Source of the DNA: Ornithomonoglobus_A sp045612845
Lineage (GTDB): Bacteria > Bacillota > Clostridia > UBA1381
Direction: 5' to 3'
Assembly: GCA_045612845.1 (NCBI GenBank)
Contig: JAZKZV010000003.1
Coordinates: forward strand, 1 to 64,000
Length of the DNA stretch: 64,000 nt
This document shows positions 41,409 to 50,506 of the stretch, in pieces (the stretch's first letter is position 1; every line of letters starts with the position of its first letter). The notes below the pieces were generated by a model. The model had not been told where the DNA came from and did no database searches. It saw only the letters and a program-made list of their open reading frames with translations. Made by a program: the position numbers and the translations under genes.

Positions 41409-42755
41409 TTATTCAAGAAAACCTTTATAATGACGCATTACCATCTGAGATTCTATCTGCTTAACTGTTTCGAGTGCAACACCTTCCATAATTAAAAGTG
41501 AAGTACCACCTATCTGTAATGAGGTTATACCGAATAATGCACCGAATACAACCGGAAGGATTGCTATAATTCCAAGGAATATAGCACCTATAAGGTTAAG
41601 TCTTGTGGAAATCTTTGTGATATAATCACAAGTTGGTTTACCCGGTCTGATACCCGGAATAAATCCACCGCTCTTCTTCAGATTATTCGACAATTCAATA
41701 GGATTGAATTGAATTGATGAATAAAAATACGTGAAGAATATTATTAACAGGAAGTATAATACTGCATATACTACACTAGTCCACCAAGCTGAAGAATATC
41801 CTGCTGATAAACATCCAAGTATATAGTATCCAACACCTGTTGTAGGCATGTTACCACCGCTTATCAATCTTACGATTGTTGCAGGGAATGCCATAATAGA
41901 TGATGCAAAAATGATTGGCATAACACCGCCCGAAGCAACCTTTATAGGAATGTTTGTGCTTTGTCCGCCATACATTTTTCTACCAACAACACGCTTTGCG
42001 TACTGAACAGGAATTCTTCTTTCTGCGTCTGAGAAATATACAACAAACGCAATAGCTAATATTACAACTGCTATAATAAGAACAGTTATAACAATATTCT
42101 TTGTTGTTATTCCCGTGCCAAGGAAGCTACTGTATACAGTTGCAATTCCTGTTGGTATTCTTGAAACGATACCTGCAAAAATCAGCAGTGAAACACCGTT
42201 ACCAAGACCTTTTTCTGTAATTTGTTCACCCAACCATACAATAAATGCTGTACCGGCTGTAAATGTAAGAACTATTGTCAGAAAACCTAATACGCTTGTG
42301 TTTGTAATTGCCTCAAGATTTGCCTGTGCCTTCATGTTATAAAGTGTTACATAAAGACCTGCACCCTGAACAAGTGCTAATATAACAGAAACATATCTTG
42401 TTATTTTGTTTAGCTTCCTTCTGCCTGCAACGCCCTCTTTTGAAATTCTTTCAAGTGCTGGAATTGCAACAGATAAAAGTTGAATAATAATTGATGCGTT
42501 AATGTATGGTGATACACCAAGTGCGAATACTGTCGCGTTTGAGAAAGCACCACCTGTGAACACATCAAACAGGTTAAACAAGTCCATTCCGCCGCCTGCT
42601 TCTGTTGGGCTTAGGAATGCTTGCATTGCATCTGCACTCAGGAACGGAACAGGGATATGTGCTCCAAATCTGAATACAACTAACATCAATAATGTAAATA
42701 TGATTCTATTTCTTAGGCTTGGAATTTTCCATGCATTTCTAATAGTATTTAGCAT
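41409..42755 (-). CDS. secY: Preprotein translocase subunit SecY
   Basis: The channel subunit of the Sec translocon, 448 residues with about ten membrane helices. FRFGAHIPVPFL is the first-helix signature, and GGVMPIIFASSIMAFPATI marks helix 7. TTACGCTAAAT-like bases lie before the ATG; the ribosome site is weak and translation may be coupled to rplO (2-base gap). Confidence 0.97.
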   Translation of the reverse strand: MLNTIRNAWKIPSLRNRIIFTLLMLVVFRFGAHIPVPFLSADAMQAFLSPTEAGGGMDLFNLFDVFTGGAFSNATVFALGVSPYINASIIIQLLSVAIPALERISKEGVAGRRKLNKITRYVSVILALVQGAGLYVTLYNMKAQANLEAITNTSVLGFLTIVLTFTAGTAFIVWLGEQITEKGLGNGVSLLIFAGIVSRIPTGIATVYSSFLGTGITTKNIVITVLIIAVVILAIAFVVYFSDAERRIPVQYAKRVVGRKMYGGQSTNIPIKVASGGVMPIIFASSIMAFPATIVRLISGGNMPTTGVGYYILGCLSAGYSSAWWTSVVYAVLYFLLIIFFTYFYSSIQFNPIELSNNLKKSGGFIPGIRPGKPTCDYITKISTRLNLIGAIFLGIIAILPVVFGALFGITSLQIGGTSLLIMEGVALETVKQIESQMVMRHYKGFLE

Positions 42756-42757
42756 AA

Positions 42758-43198
42758 TTACATCACCTCAGCCTTTCCGCCTGCCTTTTCAATCTTTTCC
42801 TTGGCGGAAGCGCTGTATTTTGCAACCTTTACTGTAAGTTTCTTTGTAACTTCTCCTCTGCCGAGAATCTTTACTCCGTCAAGTGTTTTGCTTATTATGC
42901 CTGCTGACTTTAGAACTTCAGCTGTTACCTCTGTTCCGTCCTCAAGCTTGTTTAACTCCTCAACATTGATTGAAACATATTGTTTAGCAAATATATTCTT
43001 AAATCCACGCTTAGGAAGTCTTCTGTATAGTGGCATCTGACCGCCTTCAAAACCAGGTCTTACTCCGCCGCCGCTTCTTGCGTTCTGACCTTTATGACCT
43101 TTTCCTGATGTTTTACCGGTTCCTGAACCGATACCTCTACCTACTCTTTTGCGAGTAAATTTAGACCCTTGCGCAGGTTGTAGTTCATCTAATCTCAT
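42758..43198 (-). CDS. rplO: 50S ribosomal protein L15
   Basis: A 146-residue late-assembly protein with the Gly-rich N-terminus (GRGIGSGTGKTSGKGHKGQ) and GFEGGQMPLYRRLPKRGF. AGAGGAGGTG precedes the ATG. Confidence 0.98.
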   Translation of the reverse strand: MRLDELQPAQGSKFTRKRVGRGIGSGTGKTSGKGHKGQNARSGGGVRPGFEGGQMPLYRRLPKRGFKNIFAKQYVSINVEELNKLEDGTEVTAEVLKSAGIISKTLDGVKILGRGEVTKKLTVKVAKYSASAKEKIEKAGGKAEVM

Positions 43199-43221
43199 TT
43201 GCTACACCTCCTCTTCTAAAA

Positions 43222-43401
43222 TTAAAGTTCTTCAACGCTAACAAGATGTGATACCTTGTTAATCATTCCTCTAATCTGGGGAGTATCCTCATGCTCAACC
43301 ACAGATCTAATCTTTTTTAATCCCAATGCAGCAACGTTAGCCTTTTGGTTAACCTTTGCTCCTATTGTACTTTTCACTAATGTGATTCTTAATTTTGCCA
43401 T
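43222..43401 (-). CDS. rpmD: 50S ribosomal protein L30
   Basis: A 59-residue protein starting MAKLRITLVKSTIGAKVNQK, with LGLKKIRSVVEHEDTPQIRG. AAGGAGGGC precedes the ATG at 43401. The gene lies in the standard position between rpsE and rplO. Confidence 0.97.
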   Translation of the reverse strand: MAKLRITLVKSTIGAKVNQKANVAALGLKKIRSVVEHEDTPQIRGMINKVSHLVSVEEL

Positions 43402-43414
43402 TTTGGTGCCCTCC

Positions 43415-43918
43415 TTAACCCTTTATTTGGTCTACGGTCTTACCTCTTAGCTTAGCAACCTCTTCTATTTGCTTTAACTCTGATAATCCCTGGATAGTAG
43501 CACTAACTACGTTTCTCTTATTGTTTGAACGCAGACACTTTGTTCTTATATCCTTTATACCTGCAAGCTCAAGAACTGCTCTGGCAGCTCCGCCTGCGAT
43601 AACGCCTGTACCTTCAGCAGCCGGCTTTAACAATACTTTGCCGGCACCGTGAATACCTATAACTTCGTGAGGAATTGTTGTTCCTACCAATGGAACGCTT
43701 ATAAGGTTTTTCTTTGCTGCATCAATACCCTTTCTTATAGCATCGGGAATTTCAGCTGCCTTACCTTGACCGCATCCTACATGACCGTTGCCGTCGCCTA
43801 CAACTACAAGTGCGCTGAATCTCATTGTTCTACCGCCCTTTACAGTCTTAGCAACACGATTTATAGCAACAACATTTTCTTCAAGCTCTAATACTGATGC
43901 GTCTATTTTCTGTGCCAT
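43415..43918 (-). CDS. rpsE: 30S ribosomal protein S5
   Basis: A 167-residue decoding-accuracy protein with NRVAKTVKGGRTMRFSALVV and the spectinomycin-loop region. AAAAGGAGGACG precedes the ATG, 18 bases after rplR. Confidence 0.98.
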   Translation of the reverse strand: MAQKIDASVLELEENVVAINRVAKTVKGGRTMRFSALVVVGDGNGHVGCGQGKAAEIPDAIRKGIDAAKKNLISVPLVGTTIPHEVIGIHGAGKVLLKPAAEGTGVIAGGAARAVLELAGIKDIRTKCLRSNNKRNVVSATIQGLSELKQIEEVAKLRGKTVDQIKG

Positions 43919-43936
43919 TCACTCGTCCTCCTTTTC

Positions 43937-44296
43937 TTAGAATTTCAAGCCGCCTTCTCTTGCACCTTCAGCAAGAGCAGCAACTCTACCGTGATATACA
44001 TATCCGCCTCTGTCGAATACTACTTCTGTAATACCGGCAGCAACAGCTTTTTGGGCAACAGCCTTACCAACTGCAGCAGCAGCTTCGATATTTCCGCCAT
44101 AGCCTTCAAAACCTTTATCCATAGATGATGCTGCAACAAGTGTTACACCCTTTTCGTCATCTATGATTTGTGCGTATATGTTGTTTAAGCTTCTAAAAAC
44201 GTTAAGACGAGGTCTCGCAGCAGTACCGGAGATATTCTTTCTTACTCTTTTATGACGCTTAATTCTTGCAGCATTAGTATCTTTTCTTTTAAACAT
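43937..44296 (-). CDS. rplR: 50S ribosomal protein L18
   Basis: A 119-residue 5S rRNA-binding protein: KRHKRVRKNISGTAARPRL at the start and FDRGGYVYHGRVAALAEGAR at the end. AAAGGAGTG precedes the ATG. Confidence 0.98.
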   Translation of the reverse strand: MFKRKDTNAARIKRHKRVRKNISGTAARPRLNVFRSLNNIYAQIIDDEKGVTLVAASSMDKGFEGYGGNIEAAAAVGKAVAQKAVAAGITEVVFDRGGYVYHGRVAALAEGAREGGLKF

Positions 44297-44315
44297 TTAA
44301 GAACACTCCTTTCAA

Positions 44316-44864
44316 TTATTTCTTCTTACTACCTGTTTTACCTTCTTTACGTCTGATTACCTCAGTCGCATACTTGATACCCTTACCCTTATATGGCTCC
44401 GGTTGTCTGTACTCTCTGATTTTAGCAGCTGTTGCACCAACAACCTCTTTGTTTGCGCCCTTAACAATTATCTTGTTTGCAGACGGAACTTCAAGAGTTA
44501 TACCTTCTTCAGGTGTGTATTCTACCGGATGTGAGTAACCAAGTGAAAGTACAAGTGTCTTTCCTTGTAATTGAGCTCTGTAACCAACACCGTTGATTTC
44601 GAGTTCCTTTGTAAAGCCCTCTGTTACACCAACTATCATGTTGTTTACAAGTGTTCTTGTTAAGCCGTGAAGCGACTTATGAATTTTGTCTTCAGAAGGT
44701 CTTTCAACAGTTATTGTGTCGCCATCCTTCTTTACTATCATATCAGGGTGAAGCTGTCTTGTTAAAGTACCGTTCTTACCCTTAACTGTAATTTCGTTTG
44801 TATCACTGATTTTTACTTCTACTCCCGCAGGAACAGTGATAGGCAATTTACCTATTCTTGACAT
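44316..44864 (-). CDS. rplF: 50S ribosomal protein L6
   Basis: A 182-residue protein near the factor-binding centre: MSRIGKLPITVPAGVEV and PEPYKGKGIKYATEVIRRK. AAGGAGGAAAA precedes the ATG; a 71-base gap with no gene separates it from rpsH. Confidence 0.98.
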   Translation of the reverse strand: MSRIGKLPITVPAGVEVKISDTNEITVKGKNGTLTRQLHPDMIVKKDGDTITVERPSEDKIHKSLHGLTRTLVNNMIVGVTEGFTKELEINGVGYRAQLQGKTLVLSLGYSHPVEYTPEEGITLEVPSANKIIVKGANKEVVGATAAKIREYRQPEPYKGKGIKYATEVIRRKEGKTGSKKK

Positions 44865-44935
44865 AGGGTTTTCCTCCTTAACTTAAATTCTCTTTGCACA
44901 ACATTGTGCAAGTTTTCAGTTTTTACTTATTATAA

Positions 44936-45334
44936 TTACCAAACAAATGCAAGAACTTCGCCGCCCATATGTGCTTTTCTTGCCTCTTTGTCTGTCATTA
45001 TGCCCTTTGATGTAGATACGATTGCTATACCAAGACCTTTTAGAACTCTTGGTAGTTCATCTACGCTTGCATAAAATCTAAGACCTGGTTTTGATACTCT
45101 CTTTAAACCACTGATAACCTTTTCGTTATTTGGTCCGTACTTAAGTGTAATTCTGATTACGCCTTGCTTACCATCTTCAATAATCTGATATTCCTTGATG
45201 TAACCCTCATTCTTAAGGATTTCAACTATTGCTTTCTTCATGTTTGAAGCAGGAACATCTACGCTGTTGTGCTTTGCAGAATTAGCGTTTCTGATTCTTG
45301 TCAATAAGTCTGCGATCGGATCGGTTATTTGCAT
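44936..45334 (-). CDS. rpsH: 30S ribosomal protein S8
   Basis: A 132-residue 16S rRNA-binding protein: MQITDPIADLLTRIRNANS and GIAIVSTSKGIMTDKEAR. In other bacteria S8 is the spc-operon autoregulator. GGAAGGAGGTAA precedes the ATG. Confidence 0.98.
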   Translation of the reverse strand: MQITDPIADLLTRIRNANSAKHNSVDVPASNMKKAIVEILKNEGYIKEYQIIEDGKQGVIRITLKYGPNNEKVISGLKRVSKPGLRFYASVDELPRVLKGLGIAIVSTSKGIMTDKEARKAHMGGEVLAFVW

Positions 45335-45427
45335 AATTTTACCTCCTTCCGAATTCTTAAAGAAATCGTACTTCTATATCTGTAATACTAATTTTCTCAC
45401 CAAGATTTTGTCTTTTGGGACTAATCT

Positions 45428-45613
45428 TTACCAAGATGCTTTTCTTACGCCAGGGATTTGACCCTTGTAAGCCAATTCTCTGAAGCATATACGGCAGATG
45501 CCGAATTTTCTAAGATATGCATGCGGTCTGCCGCAAATCTTACATCTTGTATAAGCTTGGGTTGAATGCTTAGCTTTTCTTTGTTGTTTAACAACCATTG
45601 CTCTTCTTGCCAT
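45428..45613 (-). CDS. rpsN: 30S ribosomal protein S14 type Z
   Basis: The 61-residue zinc form, with ligands in CKICGRPH and CRICFRE. No zinc-free paralogue is in the window. AAGGAGGAACA precedes the ATG. Confidence 0.98.
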   Translation of the reverse strand: MARRAMVVKQQRKAKHSTQAYTRCKICGRPHAYLRKFGICRICFRELAYKGQIPGVRKASW

Positions 45614-45634
45614 GATTTTGTTCCTCCTTAAAAA

Positions 45635-46174
45635 CTATGAACGGAATGGTGCGCCCATTAACTTCAACAATTCGCGAGCTTCCTCGTCGGTTTTAGCTGT
45701 TGTTACAAAGTTAATGTCCATACCTCTTATTTTATCAATCTTATCATAGTCAATTTCAGGGAATATCAACTGTTCCTTTATACCAAGAGAATAGTTGCCT
45801 CTTCCGTCAAAACCGTTTGGATTGATACCGCGGAAGTCTCTTACTCTGGGAAGTGCAACATTGAAAAGTCTGTCAATGAATTCGTACATCTTATCAGCTC
45901 TTAATGTTACTTTACAACCAATATTCATTCCTTCTCTAAGCTTGAAGTTAGCTACTGACTTTCTTGCCTTTGTGATAATTGGCTTTTGACCTGTAATCTT
46001 AGCCAAATCACCGCAGGCAGCCTCGATTGCCTTAGGATTGTCCTTAGCTTCGCCCATACCAATGTTGATAACGATTTTTTCAAGCTTCGGTATTTGCATT
46101 GTTGACTTATAACCGAACTTCTCCATCAATGCAGGAGCAACTTCACTTGTATATTTTTCTTGCATTCTACTCAT
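45635..46174 (-). CDS. rplE: 50S ribosomal protein L5
   Basis: A 179-residue 5S rRNA-binding protein: EKIVINIGMGEAKDNPK and RDFRGINPNGFDGRGNYSLG. CGAGAGGAGGTAA precedes the ATG. Confidence 0.98.
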   Translation of the reverse strand: MSRMQEKYTSEVAPALMEKFGYKSTMQIPKLEKIVINIGMGEAKDNPKAIEAACGDLAKITGQKPIITKARKSVANFKLREGMNIGCKVTLRADKMYEFIDRLFNVALPRVRDFRGINPNGFDGRGNYSLGIKEQLIFPEIDYDKIDKIRGMDINFVTTAKTDEEARELLKLMGAPFRS

Positions 46175-46200
46175 TGTTAGAATTTACCTCCTCTCGAAAA

Positions 46201-46521
46201 TTAATCGTTAAATGTTTCGTTACATTTTTTGCAGTATCTCACCTTTGAGCCATCCTCAAGGATTTTGACACCTGTTCTTGCAGCTTTGCCGCACTTTGAG
46301 CAAACTCTTAAAACATTTGAAGCATCTATTGGAGCTTCAACCTTAACTATTGCGCTCTGTTGTGCCTGTGATCTTGCCTTCTGGTGCTTTGTAACCATTG
46401 CAACACCCTCAACAACTACCTTATTCTTTTCAGGAATAGCTGTTAGAACTTTGCCTTGTGCACCCTTATCTTTACCGGCAATAACTTTTACAACATCGCC
46501 GCGCTTTACATGCATTTTCAT
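46201..46521 (-). CDS. rplX: 50S ribosomal protein L24
   Basis: A 106-residue assembly initiator with a KOW motif (KRGDVVKVIAGKDKGAQGKV). The C-terminus has two cysteine pairs (CSKC and CKKC), a zinc-ribbon-like feature common in this group. Confidence 0.97.
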   Translation of the reverse strand: MKMHVKRGDVVKVIAGKDKGAQGKVLTAIPEKNKVVVEGVAMVTKHQKARSQAQQSAIVKVEAPIDASNVLRVCSKCGKAARTGVKILEDGSKVRYCKKCNETFND

Positions 46522-46539
46522 TGTATCGCTTCCTCCTTA

Positions 46540-46908
46540 TTAAAGAACTTCCGGAGCCAATGAAAGAATCTTCATGTACTCTTTATCTCTTAACTCTCTT
46601 GCAACAGGGCCAAAGATACGTGTACCTCTTGGGTTCTTATCATCTCTTACGATTACTGCTGCGTTTTCGTCAAATCTTATATATGATCCATCTGCTCGCT
46701 TTGATTCTTTTACTGTTCTTACAACAACAGCCTTTACAACGTCGCCCTTTTTAACAACGCCGCCCGGTGTTGCCTTTTTAACGCTGCAAATGATTTCATC
46801 GCCAACAGCTGCATATCTCTTTTTTGAGCCGCCCATTACACGGATACACATTACTTCTTTTGCACCTGTGTTGTCAGCTACCTTCAAAAGTGTTTGTTGC
46901 TGAATCAT
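46540..46908 (-). CDS. rplN: 50S ribosomal protein L14
   Basis: A 122-residue protein of the subunit interface: MIQQQTLLKVADNTGAKEV and RGTRIFGPVARELRDK. AAGGAGGAATTT precedes the ATG. Confidence 0.98.
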   Translation of the reverse strand: MIQQQTLLKVADNTGAKEVMCIRVMGGSKKRYAAVGDEIICSVKKATPGGVVKKGDVVKAVVVRTVKESKRADGSYIRFDENAAVIVRDDKNPRGTRIFGPVARELRDKEYMKILSLAPEVL

Positions 46909-46933
46909 TAAAATTCCTCCTTCCGGGCTAAAA

Positions 46934-47188
46934 TTATTTAACCTTTTCTACAATTTCAACTAATCTCCATCTCTTATCCTTAGATAGAGGTCTTGTTTCC
47001 ATTACCTTTACCTTATCGCCTATTGAGCACACGTTCTCTTCGTCATGAGCCTTTAGCTTATAGGTACGTTTTACGATTTTTCCATAAAGCGGATGCTTTA
47101 CATTGTATTCAATAGCAACAACGATAGTCTTGTCCATCTTGTTACTTACAACTTTACCGATTTTTACCTTACGGCTATTTCTTTCCAT
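46934..47188 (-). CDS. rpsQ: 30S ribosomal protein S17
   Basis: An 84-residue OB-fold 16S rRNA-binding protein: KIGKVVSNKMDKTIVVAIE and VMETRPLSKDKRWRLVEIVE. Confidence 0.97.
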   Translation of the reverse strand: MERNSRKVKIGKVVSNKMDKTIVVAIEYNVKHPLYGKIVKRTYKLKAHDEENVCSIGDKVKVMETRPLSKDKRWRLVEIVEKVK

Positions 47189-47228
47189 GTGAAAAGTCCT
47201 CCTTTCAAGACATTATATAGCTATTCAA

Positions 47229-47432
47229 TTACATTGCATTGCCTTGCAATTCTCTCTCATGAATGATGGTTAAAATACGAGCAATAGTCTTTTTAACATC
47301 ACCAATTCTCTTTGGGTTTTCCAACTGATTTATAGCGTTTTGGAATCTTAGGTTGAATAGCTCCTGCTTGTAAGAAGCAAGCTTTTCTTCTAACTCGGCT
47401 GTTGATAGTTCTCTTAGCTCATTTATTTTCAT
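47229..47432 (-). CDS. rpmC: 50S ribosomal protein L29
   Basis: A 67-residue helical protein near the tunnel exit and trigger-factor site: MKINELRELSTAELEEKL and LENPKRIGDVKKTIARI. It begins 2 bases after rplP. Confidence 0.97.
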   Translation of the reverse strand: MKINELRELSTAELEEKLASYKQELFNLRFQNAINQLENPKRIGDVKKTIARILTIIHERELQGNAM

Positions 47433-47434
47433 TC

Positions 47435-47857
47435 TTATTCACCATCCTTAGCTTCACGTTTTATAAACTTACACTTGATGGGAAGCTTGTGCATAGCAAG
47501 TCTCATAGCCTCACGTGCAACCTCTTCAGATACACCGGCAATTTCGAACATTACTCTGCCCGGCTTAACAACCGCTACCCAATATTCCGGTGAACCTTTA
47601 CCTGAACCCATTCGAGTTTCAGCTGGCTTTCTTGTAATAGGTTTATCCGGGAATATTTTTATCCATACTTTACCGCCACGCTTTGTGTATCTTGTCATAG
47701 CGATACGGGCTGCTTCAATTTGTCTTGAAGTAATCCATGCTGGCTCTAATGCCTGCAAACCGAACTCACCATTTGATACAACATTGCCGCGTGTTGCTTT
47801 TCCTGTTAAACGACCGCGCATAACACGTCTGTATTTTACTCTTTTGGGTAATAACAT
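47435..47857 (-). CDS. rplP: 50S ribosomal protein L16
   Basis: A 140-residue A-site protein: MLLPKRVKYRRVMRGRLTGK and KPAETRMGSGKGSPEYWVA. Its ATG overlaps the rpsC stop codon by one base, suggesting coupling. Confidence 0.98.
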   Translation of the reverse strand: MLLPKRVKYRRVMRGRLTGKATRGNVVSNGEFGLQALEPAWITSRQIEAARIAMTRYTKRGGKVWIKIFPDKPITRKPAETRMGSGKGSPEYWVAVVKPGRVMFEIAGVSEEVAREAMRLAMHKLPIKCKFIKREAKDGE

Positions 47858-48573
47858 TATTGTTTGCCTCCCTTCGGTCTTCTTTGTCTTCTCTCCTTCT
47901 TTTCAGGAGCATTTGCTGCAGCTTCCTTTTGTCTGCCCTCAGCAACGTTTAGGATTTCACCTTTGTAAATCCATACCTTTACACCAAGAATTCCGTATGT
48001 TGTTTTTGCTTCTGCAAAACCATAGTCTATATCAGCTCTTAGAGTTTGTAGAGGAATTGTACCCTCGTGATATTGCTCTGTTCTTGCGATTTCTGCACCG
48101 CCTACACGACCTGCAACCGCAGTCTTTATACCTTTAACTCCAAGACGCATAGCTCTGCCCATAACCTGCTTCATAGCACGTCTGAACGAAATTCTTCTCT
48201 CAAGCTGTGCTGCAATGTTTTCTGCAACAAGCTGCGCATTTGTATCAGGGCTCTTAACCTCGATAATGTTTACATTTACAGTTTTTGATGTAAGCTTTTC
48301 AACTTCTGACTTAAGCTTTTCAATTTCAGCTCCGCCTCTGCCTATGATTATACCGGGCTTAGCTGCGTGGATAGAAATATAAACTCTGTTTTGCTTTCTT
48401 TCTATTCCAATCTTTGCTATACCTGCATCAAAGCAAGTTTTCTTAACAAACTTTCTTATATTATAATCTTCAACCAACTGGTCTCCGAATTCCTTTTTGC
48501 CTGCATACCACTTTGAGTCCCAGTCTTTAATAACTCCGACTCTCAGGCCGTGCGGATTAACTTTTTGTCCCAT
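47857..48573 (-). CDS. rpsC: 30S ribosomal protein S3
   Basis: A 238-residue mRNA-entry protein with a KH domain (GIIIGRGGAEIEKLK). The C-terminus adds a basic tail rich in Arg, Lys and Gln. GGAGGTTAA precedes the ATG. Confidence 0.98.
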   Translation of the reverse strand: MGQKVNPHGLRVGVIKDWDSKWYAGKKEFGDQLVEDYNIRKFVKKTCFDAGIAKIGIERKQNRVYISIHAAKPGIIIGRGGAEIEKLKSEVEKLTSKTVNVNIIEVKSPDTNAQLVAENIAAQLERRISFRRAMKQVMGRAMRLGVKGIKTAVAGRVGGAEIARTEQYHEGTIPLQTLRADIDYGFAEAKTTYGILGVKVWIYKGEILNVAEGRQKEAAANAPEKKERRQRRPKGGKQ

Positions 48574-48594
48574 TGAGTTAACCTCCTTTTCTGA

Positions 48595-48933
48595 TTAATT
48601 TTCCTTTTCCTTTAATACCAAGGTGATATGGCTGGTTCTCTTTAAGATTTTAAACGCTCTACCCTGAGCTCTAGGTTGAATTCTCTTTAAAGTAGGACCT
48701 TGTGTTGCGTAACATTCAGCAACATATAAATTCTTTTTATCCATACCATTGTTGTTCTCTGCATTAGCGATTGCTGATGCAAGAAGCTTTTTCAAATACT
48801 CACTTGCTGACTTAGGTGTGTTATTAAGAATAGCCATTGCAACGTTTGCGGGCTTATTTCTTATTAAGTCTAGCACTATCTTCACCTTTCTTGGTGAAAT
48901 TCGAGCATATTTTAACACTGCACGTGCTTCCAT
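48595..48933 (-). CDS. rplV: 50S ribosomal protein L22
   Basis: A 112-residue tunnel-lining protein: ARISPRKVKIVLDLIRNKP and GPTLKRIQPRAQGRAFKI. A 82-base gap to rpsS contains a GCCC/GGGC hairpin (48964-48977). Confidence 0.97.
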   Translation of the reverse strand: MEARAVLKYARISPRKVKIVLDLIRNKPANVAMAILNNTPKSASEYLKKLLASAIANAENNNGMDKKNLYVAECYATQGPTLKRIQPRAQGRAFKILKRTSHITLVLKEKEN

Positions 48934-49015
48934 GTCGAAAATCCTCCTTCCGATATTTTAGGATGCCCTTTTGGGCAATCTGTATCTAAATTGTAAATAT
49001 CATATAAATCAAAGC

Positions 49016-49288
49016 TTATCTTGAAGACTTTGAACCTGCATGACCCTTGTAAGTTCTTGTTGGAGCAAATTCGCCCAATCTATGACCTACCATGTCCTCA
49101 CTTATGAACACCGGAACATGCTTTCTACCGTCGTGAACGGCTATTGTATGACCTACCATTTCAGGGAATATAGTGGAAGCTCTTGACCAGGTTTTAATAA
49201 CCTTCTTCTCGTTAGCTGCGTTCATTGCATCTATTCTTGATATTAAGCGCTCTTCAACAAAAGGTCCCTTTTTAAGTGATCTACCCAT
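49016..49288 (-). CDS. rpsS: 30S ribosomal protein S19
   Basis: A 90-residue head protein: MGRSLKKGPFVEERLISRI and VGHRLGEFAPTRTYKGH. AAAGGAGGAAC precedes the ATG. Confidence 0.98.
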   Translation of the reverse strand: MGRSLKKGPFVEERLISRIDAMNAANEKKVIKTWSRASTIFPEMVGHTIAVHDGRKHVPVFISEDMVGHRLGEFAPTRTYKGHAGSKSSR

Positions 49289-49327
49289 TTACTTGTTCCT
49301 CCTTTCAGGAATTTGTAACCAACGCAA

Positions 49328-50161
49328 TTATTTAGCGTTTCTTCTCTTAACAATGAATTTGTCTGTTCTGTTCTTCTTCTTTCTTGTTTTAAGACCAAGT
49401 GCTGGCTTACCCCAAGGAGTAACCGGTGCCGGTCTACCGATAGGTGATTTACCTTCACCACCACCGTGTGGGTGGTCATTCGGGTTCATAACAACGCCTC
49501 GAACAGTTGGTCTCCAACCCATATGACGTTTTCTACCAGCTTTACCTATTGAGATGTTTTCGTGTTGTTGGTTACCTACACTACCGATAGTAGCCTTACA
49601 ATTCATACGAATCATTCTAACTTCTCCCGAAGGAAGTCTTACCTGTGCATAGTCGCCTTCTTTAGCCATAAGCTGAGCGCTGTTACCTGCAGATCTTACA
49701 AGCTGACCGCCCTTGCCCGGATATAGCTCTATGTTGTGGATAAGTGTACCAACAGGGATATCCTTAATAAATAATGCATTACCTGGTTTGATATCTGCGC
49801 CCTCGCCTGATACTACAACGTCTCCGTCTGTTAGTCCTACGGGAGCTATGATATATGCCTTTTCACCGTCTTCATATTGAATAAGAGCAATGTTTGCTGA
49901 TCTGTTTGGATCGTATTCAATACCTATTACAGTTGCCGGCATACCGTCTTTATTTCTCTTAAAATCTATAATTCTGTACTTTCTTCTGTTGCCGCCGCCT
50001 CTATGACGAACAGTAATTCTACCATATGAGTTTCTTCCTGCGTGCTTGTCTTTCTTAGCAAGTAGTGAACGCTCAGGTGTAGACTTAGTGATTTCTGCAA
50101 AATCAGAAACTGTCATAAATCTTCTGGCAGGCGAAGTAGGATTATACTTTCTAATAGCCAT
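49328..50161 (-). CDS. rplB: 50S ribosomal protein L2
   Basis: A 277-residue core protein needed for subunit joining and peptidyl transfer: RHRGGGNRRKYRIIDFKR and the conserved GVVMNPNDHPHGGGEGK. Confidence 0.98.
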   Translation of the reverse strand: MAIRKYNPTSPARRFMTVSDFAEITKSTPERSLLAKKDKHAGRNSYGRITVRHRGGGNRRKYRIIDFKRNKDGMPATVIGIEYDPNRSANIALIQYEDGEKAYIIAPVGLTDGDVVVSGEGADIKPGNALFIKDIPVGTLIHNIELYPGKGGQLVRSAGNSAQLMAKEGDYAQVRLPSGEVRMIRMNCKATIGSVGNQQHENISIGKAGRKRHMGWRPTVRGVVMNPNDHPHGGGEGKSPIGRPAPVTPWGKPALGLKTRKKKNRTDKFIVKRRNAK

Positions 50162-50203
50162 TATCCTTTACTCTCCTTATCTTAAATTTAACAGCTTTGA
50201 AAA

Positions 50204-50506
50204 TTACATTTCAAAGAATTCGATTGCTTTGCTGTCAGCACTAAGAGTAACTATAGCCTTTTTCCAAGAAGGTCTTCTTCCTTCGTTTCTGCCCATTCTC
50301 TTAAGCTTTCCTGTTACGTTCATTGTGTTTACGTCGCTTACTTTAACGCCGAACACTTCCTCGACAGCCTTTTTAATTTCAACCTTATTTACTGATTTAG
50401 GCACTTCAAATGTGTACTTCTTGATTTCATTGCCTTGTCTATCATAAACAGCTTCCATACTTCTTTCTGTCATGATAGGTCTTCTTATGATATCGTATGA
50501 GTTCAT
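50204..50506 (-). CDS. rplW: 50S ribosomal protein L23
   Basis: A 100-residue tunnel-exit protein docking SRP and trigger factor: DIIRRPIMTERSMEAV and VEEVFGVKVSDVNTMN. Its start overlaps the rplD stop by one base. Confidence 0.97.
   Translation of the reverse strand: MNSYDIIRRPIMTERSMEAVYDRQGNEIKKYTFEVPKSVNKVEIKKAVEEVFGVKVSDVNTMNVTGKLKRMGRNEGRRPSWKKAIVTLSADSKAIEFFEM

Noticed and set aside
42115..42837. Plus-strand ORFs opposite secY and rplO
   Set aside because: Shadow frames of highly conserved genes.
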